Shown here piece by piece: positions 51,614-61,931 of a stretch of DNA of 64,000 nucleotides (position 1 is its first letter; each line of letters starts with the position of its first letter). The stretch is from the NCBI RefSeq assembly GCF_900103875.1, contig NZ_LT629705.1, positions 3,233,001-3,297,000 on the forward strand, given 5' to 3'. This DNA comes from Pseudomonas arsenicoxydans. GTDB lineage: Bacteria > Pseudomonadota > Gammaproteobacteria > Pseudomonadales > Pseudomonadaceae. The notes under the pieces were generated by a model. The model did not search any database, was not told where the DNA came from, and saw only the letters and a list, made by a program, of their open reading frames with translations. Made by a program: the position numbers and the translations under genes.

Positions 51614-52192
51614 TCAGTCCGGAATTTCATCGGGGACTGGCCGAGGCGCAGGGACGGTCAGCGAGGTGATTTTGATCAGCAGGGCCAGGTGGCCGTTGTC
51701 GAGGAAATTCAGCTGGCCGTTCTTGGTGTGACTGTTCTGCTTCATGCGTTCGCTGGCAGTGACCAGGCCGTTGGCGTCAATCCGGTTGACCCAGAAGTCG
51801 GCGTCGACGTCGGTGAAACGCCCCAGTTTCAGGGTCAGGGTGCCTTCGATCGGGAACTGGCCGAACTGTTCCTTGCCGTCGGTGATCGCAACTTTAGTGG
51901 CTTCTTCGCCCAGGGTCTGTTGCCAGGCCTTGTGCAGCAACACCGTGTAATCCGTGCTGGCGGTGAGTTTTGCCACTTCGCTGTTGAGGCTTGGCGTGCG
52001 CAAGCTGTCGGGGCTGATGCGTTGGGCGCCGGCCGCCCAGTCTTCCGGTGCGGCTTTGCTGACAATGGCGGGCACGGCGTTTTGCCGGATCAGAATCATT
52101 TCAATCTGATACAGGTCATCGGCAAACGCCGTCGAGGCGAACGACGTTATCAACAACGTTGTCAGCAAGGTCAGTAAACGAAACAGGCGCAT
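51614..52192 (-). CDS. csiV: CsiV family peptidoglycan-binding protein
   Basis: A 192-residue exported protein. Signal peptide MRLFRLLTLLTTLLITSFAS, cleaved near AFA; then DDLYQIEMILIRQN, matching the CsiV/DUF2803 family that follows mfd in many gammaproteobacteria. The ATG at 52192 follows AAGGACGCCGC, 10 bases after the mfd stop codon. CsiV is described in Shewanella as activating a lytic phenotype through peptidoglycan binding; role here is inferred. Confidence 0.82.
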   Translation of the reverse strand: MRLFRLLTLLTTLLITSFASTAFADDLYQIEMILIRQNAVPAIVSKAAPEDWAAGAQRISPDSLRTPSLNSEVAKLTASTDYTVLLHKAWQQTLGEEATKVAITDGKEQFGQFPIEGTLTLKLGRFTDVDADFWVNRIDANGLVTASERMKQNSHTKNGQLNFLDNGHLALLIKITSLTVPAPRPVPDEIPD

Positions 52193-52202
52193 GCGGCGTC
52201 CT

Positions 52203-55200
52203 TCAAGCAGTTTTCGGGATGAGGCATTCAAGCAGCGCCTCTACAGTATTAAAGCGCTCTTGCGGGCTTTCCATCGGGACCATGAATTTAAACATCGTGG
52301 CGCCTTCGAATTTGTAGCGTTTGGGCTGGCCCTGAATCAGTTTGATCAGCGTCAGCGGATCAACCGGTGTTTGCGCCGCAAACTCGATTCGACCACCTTG
52401 CGGGCCGCCGTCGACTTTCTTGATGCCCAGCAGTTCGGCCTGCAGTTTCAGCGCCGTGATGCGCATCAGGTTCTTGGTGGGCTCTGGCAACAGGCCGAAA
52501 CGATCGATCATCTCCACCTGCAGGTCCTTGAGGCCTTCCTCGTCAGTGGCCGAGGCGATGCGTTTGTAGAGAATCAATCGGGCATGCACGTCGGGCAAAT
52601 AGGCTTCGGGAATCAACGCCGGGACTCGCAGGTTGACTTCGGGGCCACCGCCTAGCGGTTGATCGAGATTCGGTTGCTCGCCCTTGCGGATCGACTTCAC
52701 CGCGCGCTCAAGCATCTCCATGTACAGCGTGAAACCGACGGCCTGGATCTGACCGCTCTGACCGTCGCCCAGCAGTTCGCCCGCGCCGCGGATTTCCAGG
52801 TCGTTGGTCGCCAGGACGAAGCCCGCGCCGAGGTCCTGGGTGTTGGCGATCGCTTCCAGACGTTTTTCCGCATCCGGGGTGATTTGCTGGCGCGGCGGTG
52901 TCAGTAGATACGCGTAAGCCTGGTGGTGGCTGCGACCGACCCGGCCGCGCAACTGGTGCAACTGCGCCAGGCCGAACTTGTCGGCGCGCTCGATGATGAT
53001 GGTGTTGGCGCTCGGCACGTCGATACCGGTCTCGATGATGGTCGAGGCGATGAGCACGTTGAAGCGCTTGTGATAGAAGTCGCTCATCACCTGTTCGAGA
53101 TCACGCTCGCGCATCTGTCCGTGGCCGATGCCGATCCGTGCTTCCGGCACCAGCTCGGCGAGGTCGGCGGCGCATTTCTCGATGGTCTTCACGTCGTTGT
53201 GCAGGTAATAGACCTGGCCGCCACGCAACAGCTCACGCAGCAGGGCTTCTTTGACCGTGCTCTTGTTCTGTTCCATGACGAAGGTGCGCACCGAGAGGCG
53301 ACGGGCCGGTGGCGTGGCGATGATCGACAGGTCACGCATGCCTGACACCGCCATGTTCAGCGTGCGCGGAATCGGCGTGGCGGTCAGGGTCAGGATATCG
53401 ACTTCGCTGCGCAGGGCTTTGAGCTGTTCTTTTTGACGGACACCAAAACGGTGTTCTTCGTCGATGATCACCAGCCCCAGGTTTTTGATTTTCACGTCGT
53501 CCTGCAGCAGCTTGTGCGTGCCGATGACGATGTCGATCTTGCCTTCGGCAAGGTCTGCGACCGCCGCATTCACTTCCTTGGCCGACTTGAAGCGGCTCAT
53601 GACTTCCACGGTCACTGGCCAGTCGGCGAAGCGATCGCGGAAGCTGTTGTAATGCTGCTGGGCGAGCAGGGTGGTCGGCACCAGGATCGCCACCTGGCGA
53701 CCGCCATGCACGGCGATGAACGCGGCGCGCATCGCCACTTCGGTCTTGCCGAAACCGACGTCGCCGCAGACCAGTCGATCCATCGGCTTCGGCGCGAGCA
53801 TGTCGGCGCGTACGGCATCGATGGTGGTTTGTTGATCTGGCGTTTCTTCGAACGGGAAGCCAGCGCTGAACGTCGCGTAATCGGCTTTCGGGTCTTCGAA
53901 GGCATAACCTTCGCGAGCGGCGCGACGGGCATAGATGTCGAGCAACTCGGCGGCCACATCACGCACCTGTTCGGCGGCTTTGCGCTTGGCTTTCTGCCAG
54001 GTTTCGGAGCCAAGTCTATGCAGTGGGGCCAGGGCATCGTCGCTGCCGGTGTAACGCGCGATCAGGTGCAGGTTGGCCACCGGCACGTACAGCTTGGCGC
54101 CTTCGGCGTATTGCAGAGTCAGGAACTCGGCCGCCTGATTGTCTATTTCGAGGGTCGCAAGTCCCAGGTAACGACCGACGCCGTGATCGATATGAACCAC
54201 CGGTGCGCCTTCGCGCAGCTCGGTGAGGTTCTTGATGACCGCATCATTGTTGGCGTCGGCGCGTTTTTCGCGGCGACGGCGTTGCATCACGCGCTGCCCG
54301 AACAGCGGGCTTTCGGCGACCAGCGCCAGGGCCGGATCGTCCAGCAACAGGCCTTCGTCGAGCGGCGCAATGGTGATTGCCAGGCGCTCCTTGCTCGCGA
54401 CGAAGTCTGGCCAGCTGTCGACGGTCTTCGGTCGTAGCTTCAGGCGTTCGAGCAATTCCAGCAGCACTTCGCGACGACCCGCGGACTCGGCGGTGAACAG
54501 CACGCGTCCGGGGAACTCGTCGAGGAAACCGGCCAGCGCCGCCAATGGCTGGGTGGCCTTGGCTTCGATGGCCAGGTTCGGCAATTCGCGCGCGGGGAAG
54601 CGTTCGCGGCCGACTCCGGTTTCCACGTCCTGTTGACTGGCCACCACCCGTGGCCAGTTTTTCAGGCGGGCAAAGCAATCTTCCACTGGCAGGAACAGCT
54701 CGGCCGGTGGCAATAAAGGACGGGACGGATCGACGCGGCGCTCTTCGTAGCGATTGCGCACGTCGTTCCAGAAGTTCTCCGCCGCCTGCTCGATGCCCGG
54801 CAAGGAGAACACTTGTGTGTCCTGAGGCAGGTAATCGAACAGCGTCGAGGTGTCATCGAAAAACAGCGGCAGGTAATACTCGATACCGGCCGGGGTGATC
54901 CCGCTGCTTAAGTCCTGAAAGATCGGGCAGCGGCGGAAGTCGACATCGAAGCGTTCACGAAAGCGTGCCTTGAAGCGCGTGACCGCATCTTTCTGCAGCG
55001 GGAATTCCCGCGCGGGCAGCAGGCGAACGGTGTCCACTTTGTCGATGGAGCGCTGGTTTTCCGGATCGAATGTCCGAAGCGTCTCGATTTCATCGTCGAA
55101 CAGATCAATCCGGAAGGGCAGTTTGCTGCCCATCGGGAACAGATCGATCAGCGAGCCGCGTACGGTGAATTCACCGTGTTCGTAAACTGTATCGACATAG

Positions 55201-55652
55201 CGATAGCCGCTGGCTTCCAGTCGGGTACGCATTTGCTCGACATCGAGCTTCTGGCCGACATCCAGAACGAGGCTGCTGCCGAGCAGGAATTTGGTCGGCG
55301 CCAGGCGATGCAGGGCCGTGGTGATCGGCACCACCAGCACGCCGTGGCTCAGTTCCGGCAATCGGTAAAGGGCGGCGATACGCTGGGAAATGATGTCCTG
55401 GTGTGGCGAAAACAAATCGTAGGGCAGGGTTTCCCAGTCCGGGAAGTGCAGCACCGGCAAATCCGGGGCGAAGAAACTCAGCTCCTGCTCCAGCCGTTCG
55501 GCACTTTGGCTATCGGCGGTCAGAAGCAGGGTAAAGCGCTTGGCAGCGCTAGCGGCCTCGGCGATGGCCAGGCTCAGGGCGGCACCGGGCAAGTTGCCCC
55601 AGTGCTGTTTACCTGCCGCAGCAGGGAGAAGCGGTAGACGCAGAACGGGCAC
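52203..55652 (-). CDS. mfd: Transcription-repair coupling factor
   Basis: A 1149-residue helicase/translocase that removes stalled RNA polymerase and recruits UvrA. In order: UvrB-like domain, RNA polymerase interaction domain, RecG-like helicase (GDVGFGKTEVAMRAAF Walker A; IDEEHRFGVRQKE DEEH; LTLTATPIPRTLNM; RGRVGRSHHQAYAYLL) and C-terminal TRCF domain. The start is GTG at 55652. First gene of mfd-csiV-SNF2. Confidence 0.97.
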   Translation of the reverse strand: MPVLRLPLLPAAAGKQHWGNLPGAALSLAIAEAASAAKRFTLLLTADSQSAERLEQELSFFAPDLPVLHFPDWETLPYDLFSPHQDIISQRIAALYRLPELSHGVLVVPITTALHRLAPTKFLLGSSLVLDVGQKLDVEQMRTRLEASGYRYVDTVYEHGEFTVRGSLIDLFPMGSKLPFRIDLFDDEIETLRTFDPENQRSIDKVDTVRLLPAREFPLQKDAVTRFKARFRERFDVDFRRCPIFQDLSSGITPAGIEYYLPLFFDDTSTLFDYLPQDTQVFSLPGIEQAAENFWNDVRNRYEERRVDPSRPLLPPAELFLPVEDCFARLKNWPRVVASQQDVETGVGRERFPARELPNLAIEAKATQPLAALAGFLDEFPGRVLFTAESAGRREVLLELLERLKLRPKTVDSWPDFVASKERLAITIAPLDEGLLLDDPALALVAESPLFGQRVMQRRRREKRADANNDAVIKNLTELREGAPVVHIDHGVGRYLGLATLEIDNQAAEFLTLQYAEGAKLYVPVANLHLIARYTGSDDALAPLHRLGSETWQKAKRKAAEQVRDVAAELLDIYARRAAREGYAFEDPKADYATFSAGFPFEETPDQQTTIDAVRADMLAPKPMDRLVCGDVGFGKTEVAMRAAFIAVHGGRQVAILVPTTLLAQQHYNSFRDRFADWPVTVEVMSRFKSAKEVNAAVADLAEGKIDIVIGTHKLLQDDVKIKNLGLVIIDEEHRFGVRQKEQLKALRSEVDILTLTATPIPRTLNMAVSGMRDLSIIATPPARRLSVRTFVMEQNKSTVKEALLRELLRGGQVYYLHNDVKTIEKCAADLAELVPEARIGIGHGQMRERDLEQVMSDFYHKRFNVLIASTIIETGIDVPSANTIIIERADKFGLAQLHQLRGRVGRSHHQAYAYLLTPPRQQITPDAEKRLEAIANTQDLGAGFVLATNDLEIRGAGELLGDGQSGQIQAVGFTLYMEMLERAVKSIRKGEQPNLDQPLGGGPEVNLRVPALIPEAYLPDVHARLILYKRIASATDEEGLKDLQVEMIDRFGLLPEPTKNLMRITALKLQAELLGIKKVDGGPQGGRIEFAAQTPVDPLTLIKLIQGQPKRYKFEGATMFKFMVPMESPQERFNTVEALLECLIPKTA

Positions 55653-55753
55653 GGAAGGTTGAGCTCCAAGCGTTGCGACAAAGTCGGTAATTGTAGCGGC
55701 CCCGGGTGCCGCCTGTCAGTTGCTAGTGTGTCTATTACGCAGGTTTGGCGAAA

Positions 55754-55766
55754 TGTAGTGGTAAAG
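55754..55766 (+). repeat. Direct repeat copy 1 upstream of gap
   Basis: ATGTAGTGGTAAA; its twin ATGTAGTGGCAAA is at 55804-55816. TGTAGT half-sites recall those recognised by RpiR-type regulators such as RccR (palindromic TGTAGT..ACTACA), but the second half is missing. Confidence 0.45.
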
Positions 55767-55803
55767 ACAAAATCCGGCCGGTTTTTACTGAAAATTGATG
55801 ATT

Positions 55804-55816
55804 ATGTAGTGGCAAA
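55804..55816 (+). repeat. Direct repeat copy 2 upstream of gap
   Basis: ATGTAGTGGCAAA, one base different from copy 1 and exactly 50 bases downstream, about 150 bases upstream of the proposed -35 box. Confidence 0.45.
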
Positions 55817-55961
55817 TCGACCGAGTGTTACGGAGGGTTACGGATAAGACAGCGGTATCTCCAAAAAATTGACTGCGCTGAAAGCCGCGTATTTACTGGG
55901 CTTTAGCGATGCGTGATTTTTTTGAACAGAAATTTGTTACGGATCGCACGACAGGCGCGCA

Positions 55962-55990
55962 TTGCTACGGGAGGCACTCGGCGGCATAAT
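55962..55990 (+). promoter_or_regulatory. Likely sigma-70 promoter of gap
   Basis: TTGCTA and CATAAT with 17 bases between; a leader of about 30 bases would precede the GTG start. Confidence 0.6.
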
Positions 55991-56029
55991 GTAGCCCCTT
56001 TTTTCTGCCCCTACATGTGGAAGGTTCCC

Positions 56030-57478
56030 GTGACTCAGAAGCCCGACCAGTGTCTTGGTGAATGGATCGACCGTGAAGCACTCGCAGAAGCGATGATTCC
56101 GCTTATCGGTCAGCTCTACCGCAATAACAACGTGGTGAGCTCGATCTATGGCCGCAGCCTGATCAACCGTTCAGTCATTGCGATTCTCAAAGCTCACCGC
56201 TTTGCTCGTCACCGCCAGTCCGATGACAGCGAACTGTCCGTCCACGAAACATTCCCACTGCTCAAAGCGATGAGCGAGCTCAAGCTCGGCGCCGCTTCGG
56301 TCGACCTGGGCAAGCTTGCGGTCAAGTTCAAGGCCGAAGGCAATGGCCGTACTGCCGAGCAGTTCGTCCGTGAAGAACTGGCTGACGTGGTTGGCCAGCA
56401 GAACGTTGCCCCTCGCAAAGGTACTGACGTGGTTCTCTACGGCTTCGGTCGTATCGGCCGTCTGCTGGCGCGCATCCTGATCGAGAAAACCGGTGGTGGC
56501 GACGGCCTGCGTCTGCGCGCCATCGTTGTCCGCAAGGGCGCCGAGAACGATCTGGTCAAGCGTGCAAGCCTGCTGCGTCGTGATTCGGTTCATGGCCCGT
56601 TCGATGGCACCATCACCATTGATGAAGCCAACAACACCATCACCGCCAACGGCAACCTGATCCAGGTGATCTACGCGAAAAACCCGACTGAGGTGGATTA
56701 CACCCAGTACGGCATCAAAGACGCATTGCTGGTGGACAACACCGGCGTATGGCGTGACGCCGAGGGCCTGGGCCAGCATCTGTCCTGCCCGGGTATCGAC
56801 CGCGTCGTGCTGACTGCGCCTGGCAAAGGCAAGCTGAAGAACATCGTTCACGGCATCAACCACGGTGAAATCACCGCTGATGACAAGATCGTTTCGGCCG
56901 CTTCCTGCACCACCAACGCCATCGTGCCGATACTGAAGGCTGTCAACGACAAGTTCGGCATCATCAATGGCCACGTCGAAACCGTTCACTCGTACACCAA
57001 CGACCAGAACCTGATCGACAACTTCCACAAAGGCGATCGCCGTGGTCGTAGCGCCGCGCTGAACATGGTAATCACCGAGACCGGTGCTGCCACCGCTGCT
57101 GCCAAGGCATTGCCTGAGCTGGCTGGCAAGCTGACCGGTAACGCGATCCGCGTTCCGACGCCAAACGTGTCGATGGCCATTCTCAACCTGAACCTTGAGA
57201 AAGCCGCCACCCGTGAAGAGATGAACGATTACCTGCGCTACATGGCGTTGCACTCCGATCTGCATAAGCAAATCGACTACGTCAACTCGCAGGAAGTGGT
57301 TTCCACCGACTTCGTTGGCTCGCGCCACGCAGGCGTTGTGGACGCTGAAGCGACCATCACCCAAGACAACCGCGTTGTTCTGTACGTTTGGTACGACAAC
57401 GAATTCGGTTACAGCTGCCAGGTGGTTCGCGTGATGGAAGACATGGCCGGTGTAAACCCGCCAGCGTTCCCGCGCTAA
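56030..57478 (+). CDS. Glyceraldehyde-3-phosphate dehydrogenase, long (GapB-like) form
   Basis: About 482 residues: an N-terminal extension of about 125 residues precedes the normal GAPDH fold (VVLYGFGRIGRLLARIL for NAD; SAASCTTNAIVPILKAVN active site; WYDNEFGYSCQVVRV). This extended form is conserved next to mfd in Pseudomonas and is thought to serve gluconeogenesis. The GTG at 56030 follows GGAAGGTTCCC; an ATG at 56015 is the alternative. A terminator lies just after. Confidence 0.92.
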   Translation: MTQKPDQCLGEWIDREALAEAMIPLIGQLYRNNNVVSSIYGRSLINRSVIAILKAHRFARHRQSDDSELSVHETFPLLKAMSELKLGAASVDLGKLAVKFKAEGNGRTAEQFVREELADVVGQQNVAPRKGTDVVLYGFGRIGRLLARILIEKTGGGDGLRLRAIVVRKGAENDLVKRASLLRRDSVHGPFDGTITIDEANNTITANGNLIQVIYAKNPTEVDYTQYGIKDALLVDNTGVWRDAEGLGQHLSCPGIDRVVLTAPGKGKLKNIVHGINHGEITADDKIVSAASCTTNAIVPILKAVNDKFGIINGHVETVHSYTNDQNLIDNFHKGDRRGRSAALNMVITETGAATAAAKALPELAGKLTGNAIRVPTPNVSMAILNLNLEKAATREEMNDYLRYMALHSDLHKQIDYVNSQEVVSTDFVGSRHAGVVDAEATITQDNRVVLYVWYDNEFGYSCQVVRVMEDMAGVNPPAFPR

Positions 57479-57498
57479 GCTTCAATAGCTGCACATGA

Positions 57499-57530
57499 AA
57501 ACGCCCCGACCTAGGTCGGGGCGTTTTTGT
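57499..57530 (+). terminator. Terminator of gap
   Basis: Stem AACGCCCCGACC / GGTCGGGGCGTT, followed by T-run. Confidence 0.95.
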
Positions 57531-57576
57531 TTGTGCGGTTTGTCAGTTGCAGGTGTGTTACCTGGGCGGGGCTCTT

Positions 57577-57662
57577 CGCGGGCAAGCCCGCTCCCACAGG
57601 TTCAATGGTGTTCACTCGATAGCATTCGCGAACCGAACCCTGTGGGAGCGGGCTTGCCCGCG
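57577..57662. repeat. Palindromic intergenic repeat (REP pair)
   Basis: Left arm CGCGGGCAAGCCCGCTCCCA and its complement, with about 30 bases between them. Same family as 1759-1836. Between convergent gap and the MFS gene, eight bases past the MFS stop codon. Confidence 0.85.
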
Positions 57663-57670
57663 ATGGCGAT

Positions 57671-58972
57671 CTATCGAGTGCCGCCGACCACCGCTGCCTG
57701 CGCGGTCCGCAACTCATGCCGATTGCCGCGGAACAACACCAGCGTGGCAATCAAGCCCAACACCGCTGCGCCACTGAGCCAGATCCCCGGCGCTGCCTTG
57801 TTGTCCAGCACATGGATCAGATAGGTACATGCTGCCGGTGTAAAACCACCAAAGGTCGCGGTCGCCAGGCTGTAGGCCAATGAGAAACCGGTCGTACGAA
57901 CTTCCACCGGCATGATTTCGGTCAGGGCCACCACCATGGCGCCGTTGTACGAGCCATACAGGAACGACAGCCACAACTCGACGATCAGCAAATGGCTGAA
58001 ACTCGGGTTCGCCACCAGCCACGACAGGGCAGGGTAAGCCGTGAGAATTGCCAGGATTGTCGCCGCCAACAGCAGCGGTTTACGGCCAATCTTGTCGGAC
58101 AGCGCGCCCATCACCGGCAGCCAGAAGAAGTTCGACAGCCCGATGCACACCGTTACCAGCAACGCATCCAGATCCGACAAATGCAGCTCGGCTTTGCCGA
58201 AAGTCGGCGTATAGGCGGTGATCAGGTAGAACGACACGGTGGTCATCACCACCAGCGCCATGCCTGCGATAACGATGCCGAAGTTCTGGCTGATCGAACG
58301 CATGATGTCCCGCAGGGTAGGGCGATGTTTGCGCGCCTGGAACTCCGGGGTTTCTTCCAACGAGCGGCGAATCACGAAGATCACCGGCACGATCATGCAG
58401 CCGATCAGGAATGGCACGCGCCAGCCCCAGTCACCCATTTGTTCCGGACTCAGCCAGTGGTTCAAACCCACACCCAGCAGACCGGCGAACACCACGGCGG
58501 CTTGTTGGCTGGCAGACTGCCAACTGACGAAGAAGCCTTTGCGGCCCGGGGTGGAGATTTCAGCGAGGTACACCGACACGCCGCCCAACTCCACGCCGGC
58601 CGAGAAGCCTTGCAGCAATCGACCAAACAGCACGATCAGCGGCGCCGCGACACCCAGCGTGGCATAACCTGGCACGCAGGCAATCAACACCGTACCGGCA
58701 GCCATCAATGCCAGGGTGATGATCAGTCCTTTGCGACGGCCATGACGGTCAATGTAGGCGCCGAGAAATATCGCCCCCAACGGACGCATCAGGAAGCCGG
58801 CACCAAAGGTGGCCAGTGACAACATCAGGGAAGCGAAGGCGCTGTCGGCAGGGAAGAAAGTCTTGGCGATGGCCGTGGCGTAGAAGCCGTAGACCATAAA
58901 GTCGAACATTTCGAGAAAGTTACCGCTGACAACGCGAAATATCGCTTTGCCTTTGCCCGTATTCGAGGACAT
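57671..58972 (-). CDS. MFS carrier, metabolite:H+ symporter family (citrate/tricarballylate type)
   Basis: A 433-residue membrane protein with twelve helices. MHS signatures: [24 protein letters not shown] at the N terminus, [13 protein letters not shown] in loop 2-3, and [22 protein letters not shown]. Closest by eye to citrate/tricarballylate symporters (CitA, TcuC); the substrate is inferred. Transcribed alone, divergent from apbE. Confidence 0.82.
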   Translation of the reverse strand: MSSNTGKGKAIFRVVSGNFLEMFDFMVYGFYATAIAKTFFPADSAFASLMLSLATFGAGFLMRPLGAIFLGAYIDRHGRRKGLIITLALMAAGTVLIACVPGYATLGVAAPLIVLFGRLLQGFSAGVELGGVSVYLAEISTPGRKGFFVSWQSASQQAAVVFAGLLGVGLNHWLSPEQMGDWGWRVPFLIGCMIVPVIFVIRRSLEETPEFQARKHRPTLRDIMRSISQNFGIVIAGMALVVMTTVSFYLITAYTPTFGKAELHLSDLDALLVTVCIGLSNFFWLPVMGALSDKIGRKPLLLAATILAILTAYPALSWLVANPSFSHLLIVELWLSFLYGSYNGAMVVALTEIMPVEVRTTGFSLAYSLATATFGGFTPAACTYLIHVLDNKAAPGIWLSGAAVLGLIATLVLFRGNRHELRTAQAAVVGGTR

Positions 58973-59262
58973 GTGTACGTACTCACTTTTAGTTGTCTTG
59001 TTGTAAATCCCTGGTCTAGACGCGTCCTCGCCGCCGCCATGAAGGCAGGTCTCCTTCGGCGAACAACTTTGTAACGATATGTGTATGAAGATGGATAGGC
59101 AACAACTAGTTAGGTTGCTGCTTAAACGATATAGCCATTAGCCGGTATGAATTGAGGACTGGAGTGAATTACAGCTTGTGAACGACGCAGACCAAATGTG
59201 AACGAGCCTTTCTGTCGCATAATGGCTGGCCCTGGCGGTGTGCCAGGGAAATCTTCAGGGGG
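58973..59262. other. Divergent promoter region of MFS carrier and apbE
   Basis: 290 bases without a gene. The palindrome AACTAGTT at 59104-59111 lies between GCAAC and GTTGC and may be an operator for the carrier gene; not identified. Confidence 0.35.
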
Positions 59263-60288
59263 ATGCAGGATTTGTCGAAATGGCGGCTGTGCGGATGCTT
59301 AATGTCGATCACCGCGTTATCTGGCTGCGGCAGCGGCGATTCCATGGAAAGCTTCGGTGGCCCGACCATGGGCAGTACCTATTCGATCAAATACGTACGT
59401 CACGCCGGTCTTCCTGCTCCGAACGCAGTCCAGGCTCAAGTCGAAAAAATCCTCGCCGAGGTCGATCAGCAACTGTCGACCTACCGCAGCGATTCCGACA
59501 TCGAACGCTTCAACGATTTGCCCGCCAATCGCTGTCAGAAAATGCCTGCGCCGGTCCTCAAACTGATCCGCGTCGGTGAGCAACTCTCGGAACAAAGCGA
59601 AGGCGCCTACGACCTGACGGTGGAGCCGCTGCTCAATCTCTGGGGTTTCGGCCCGCAGGCTCGTGAGGAAAAAGTCCCCACCGTCCAGGCGCTGGCCGAT
59701 GTCAGGCAGCGAGTCGGTTATCAGCACCTGCGCATCGACCGCGATCAACTGTGCAAGGACGCCGCCGTCGAAGTCGACTTCAACAGCATCGCCGCCGGTT
59801 ACGCCGTCGACACGATTGCCGCAAAACTGGAAGCGATGGGCATCCACGATTACCTCGCCGAAGCCACCGGGGAGCTCAAGGCGTCGGGCAAGAAGCTCGA
59901 TGGCTCGCCCTGGAAGATCGCGCTGGAAGAGCCCCGTGACGATCAGCAGGTCGCGCAAAAAATCATCGCAGTCGACGGCTACGGTTTGTCCACCTCCGGC
60001 GACTACCGCAATTATTTTCAGCAGGATGGCCGGCGCTATTCCCACACCTTCGATGCTCGCACCGGCGCGCCGGTCTCGCACACCCTGGCATCCGTCACGG
60101 TGATTAATCCTTCCGCGTTGATGGCCGATGGCTTATCGACGCTGTTGCTGATTCTCGGCCCCGAACGGGGCTGGGACTACGCAGAAAAACACGATATCGG
60201 CGCATTTTTTGTGATTCGTGCCGATACAGGTTTTGTCACACGAGCCAATCAGGCTTTTGAGCGGCTCAGTGCCGGCAAAACCGAATGA
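59263..60288 (+). CDS. apbE: FAD:protein FMN transferase ApbE, lipoprotein
   Basis: A 341-residue protein with a lipoprotein signal (LSGC, Cys22) and the ApbE domain: GPTMGSTYSIKYV, then SDIERFN, DFNSIAAGYAVDTIA, and THTFDARTGAPVSHTLASVTV. It attaches FMN covalently to threonines of Nqr, Rnf or related flavoproteins in the periplasm/at the membrane. In P. aeruginosa it follows the nqr genes, absent here. The start at 59263 is ATG with GGGGG close by; the true start may differ slightly. Confidence 0.92.
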   Translation: MQDLSKWRLCGCLMSITALSGCGSGDSMESFGGPTMGSTYSIKYVRHAGLPAPNAVQAQVEKILAEVDQQLSTYRSDSDIERFNDLPANRCQKMPAPVLKLIRVGEQLSEQSEGAYDLTVEPLLNLWGFGPQAREEKVPTVQALADVRQRVGYQHLRIDRDQLCKDAAVEVDFNSIAAGYAVDTIAAKLEAMGIHDYLAEATGELKASGKKLDGSPWKIALEEPRDDQQVAQKIIAVDGYGLSTSGDYRNYFQQDGRRYSHTFDARTGAPVSHTLASVTVINPSALMADGLSTLLLILGPERGWDYAEKHDIGAFFVIRADTGFVTRANQAFERLSAGKTE

Positions 60289-60494
60289 TCACGGCGATTC
60301 GCGCATTGAAGACTGGCGTTGTAGTGCAGGCAAAACTAGCCTACGACGCGACCAAGGGTTAATGTGCCCGGCGTTGACGCTTCTATAGACTGTGTCCGGG
60401 TTCTGCATTGGCCCCAAATTGTTCCTTCACGCCGCAGATGGCGTGATTTAGCCGCAGGTGCCGAGGGCGCCGCGGCCTGTTCTGAGGAGTACGC

Positions 60495-61889
60495 ATGGCT
60501 GTCTACAACTACGACGTGGTGGTGCTGGGTTCCGGCCCGGCGGGAGAAGGCGCGGCAATGAACGCCGCTAAAGCAGGGCGCAAGGTGGCGATGGTCGATA
60601 GCCGTCGCCAGGTCGGCGGTAACTGCACCCACTTGGGCACCATTCCGTCAAAGGCACTGCGTCACTCGGTCCGGCAGATCATGCAGTTCAACACCAACCC
60701 GATGTTCCGGGCCATTGGTGAGCCGCGCTGGTTCTCGTTCCCGGACGTGCTGAAAAGCGCTGAGAAAGTCATTTCCAAACAAGTCGCTTCGCGCACCGGC
60801 TACTACGCCCGTAACCGTGTCGACGTGTTCTTCGGCACCGGCAGCTTCGCCGACGAGCAAACCATCGAAGTGGTCTGCGCCAATGGCGTGGTTGAAAAGC
60901 TGGTGGCCAAGCACATCATCATCGCCACCGGTTCGCGCCCGTATCGCCCGGCGGACATCGATTTCCATCACCCGCGTATCTACGATAGCGACACCATCCT
61001 CAGCCTCGGCCACACCCCGCGCAAACTCATCGTTTACGGCGCCGGCGTGATTGGTTGCGAATACGCATCGATCTTCAGTGGTCTGGGTGTATTGGTTGAG
61101 CTGGTGGACAACCGTGGTCAGTTGCTGAGCTTCCTCGACTCGGAAATTTCCCAGGCCCTGAGCTACCACTTCAGCAACAACAACATCACGGTTCGCCACA
61201 ACGAAGACTACGACCGCGTCGAAGGCGTGGACAACGGTGTGATCCTGCACCTCAAGTCCGGCAAGAAGATCAAGGCCGACGCCTTGCTCTGGTGCAACGG
61301 CCGTACTGGCAACACTGATCAGCTGGGTCTGGAAAACATCGGCGTGAAGGTCAACAGCCGTGGCCAGATCGAAGTCGACGAAGCCTACCGCACCTGCGTG
61401 CCGAACATTTACGGTGCCGGTGACGTGATCGGCTGGCCGAGCCTGGCCAGTGCCGCGCACGACCAGGGCCGTTCGGCCGCTGGCAGCATCGTCGATAACA
61501 ACAGCTGGCGCTTTGTGAATGACGTGCCAACCGGCATCTACACCATTCCGGAGATCAGCTCGATCGGCAAGAACGAGCAGGAGCTGACCCAAGCCAAAGT
61601 ACCGTACGAAGTGGGCAAGGCGTTCTTCAAGAGCATGGCGCGTGCACAGATCGCCGGCGAGCCTCAGGGCATGCTGAAGATCCTGTTCCACCGCGAGACC
61701 CTGGAAGTGCTGGGCGTTCACTGCTTCGGCTATCAGGCGTCGGAGATCGTTCACATCGGCCAGGCGATCATGAGCCAGCCGGGCGAACTGAACACGCTGA
61801 AGTACTTCGTCAACACGACGTTCAACTACCCGACCATGGCCGAAGCCTATCGGGTAGCGGCGTACGATGGCCTCAACCGGCTTTTTTGA
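60495..61889 (+). CDS. sthA: Soluble pyridine nucleotide transhydrogenase
   Basis: A 464-residue FAD enzyme converting NADPH + NAD+ to NADP+ + NADH in the cytoplasm. FAD motif [20 protein letters not shown]; the redox pair of relatives is lost ([22 protein letters not shown] without the second Cys), a hallmark of SthA; second nucleotide motif [19 protein letters not shown]. The ATG follows GAGGAGTACGC. Confidence 0.96.
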   Translation: MAVYNYDVVVLGSGPAGEGAAMNAAKAGRKVAMVDSRRQVGGNCTHLGTIPSKALRHSVRQIMQFNTNPMFRAIGEPRWFSFPDVLKSAEKVISKQVASRTGYYARNRVDVFFGTGSFADEQTIEVVCANGVVEKLVAKHIIIATGSRPYRPADIDFHHPRIYDSDTILSLGHTPRKLIVYGAGVIGCEYASIFSGLGVLVELVDNRGQLLSFLDSEISQALSYHFSNNNITVRHNEDYDRVEGVDNGVILHLKSGKKIKADALLWCNGRTGNTDQLGLENIGVKVNSRGQIEVDEAYRTCVPNIYGAGDVIGWPSLASAAHDQGRSAAGSIVDNNSWRFVNDVPTGIYTIPEISSIGKNEQELTQAKVPYEVGKAFFKSMARAQIAGEPQGMLKILFHRETLEVLGVHCFGYQASEIVHIGQAIMSQPGELNTLKYFVNTTFNYPTMAEAYRVAAYDGLNRLF

Positions 61890-61931
61890 GCGGCTCCGGC
61901 CGGTGGCCTGAGCCGGCCGGGGAGACCGATT

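Larger units (their letters stand above)
55653..56029. other. Promoter region between divergent mfd and gap
   Basis: 377 bases with a good promoter for gap (55962-55990) and two direct repeats ATGTAGTGGYAAA exactly 50 bases apart. No gene; the frame open to the left of gap is not supported. Confidence 0.65.

Noticed and set aside
55913..56014. N-terminal extension of gap
   Set aside because: It covers the likely promoter (55962-55990), and the residues are not like GapB; the GTG at 56030 fits the known N terminus.
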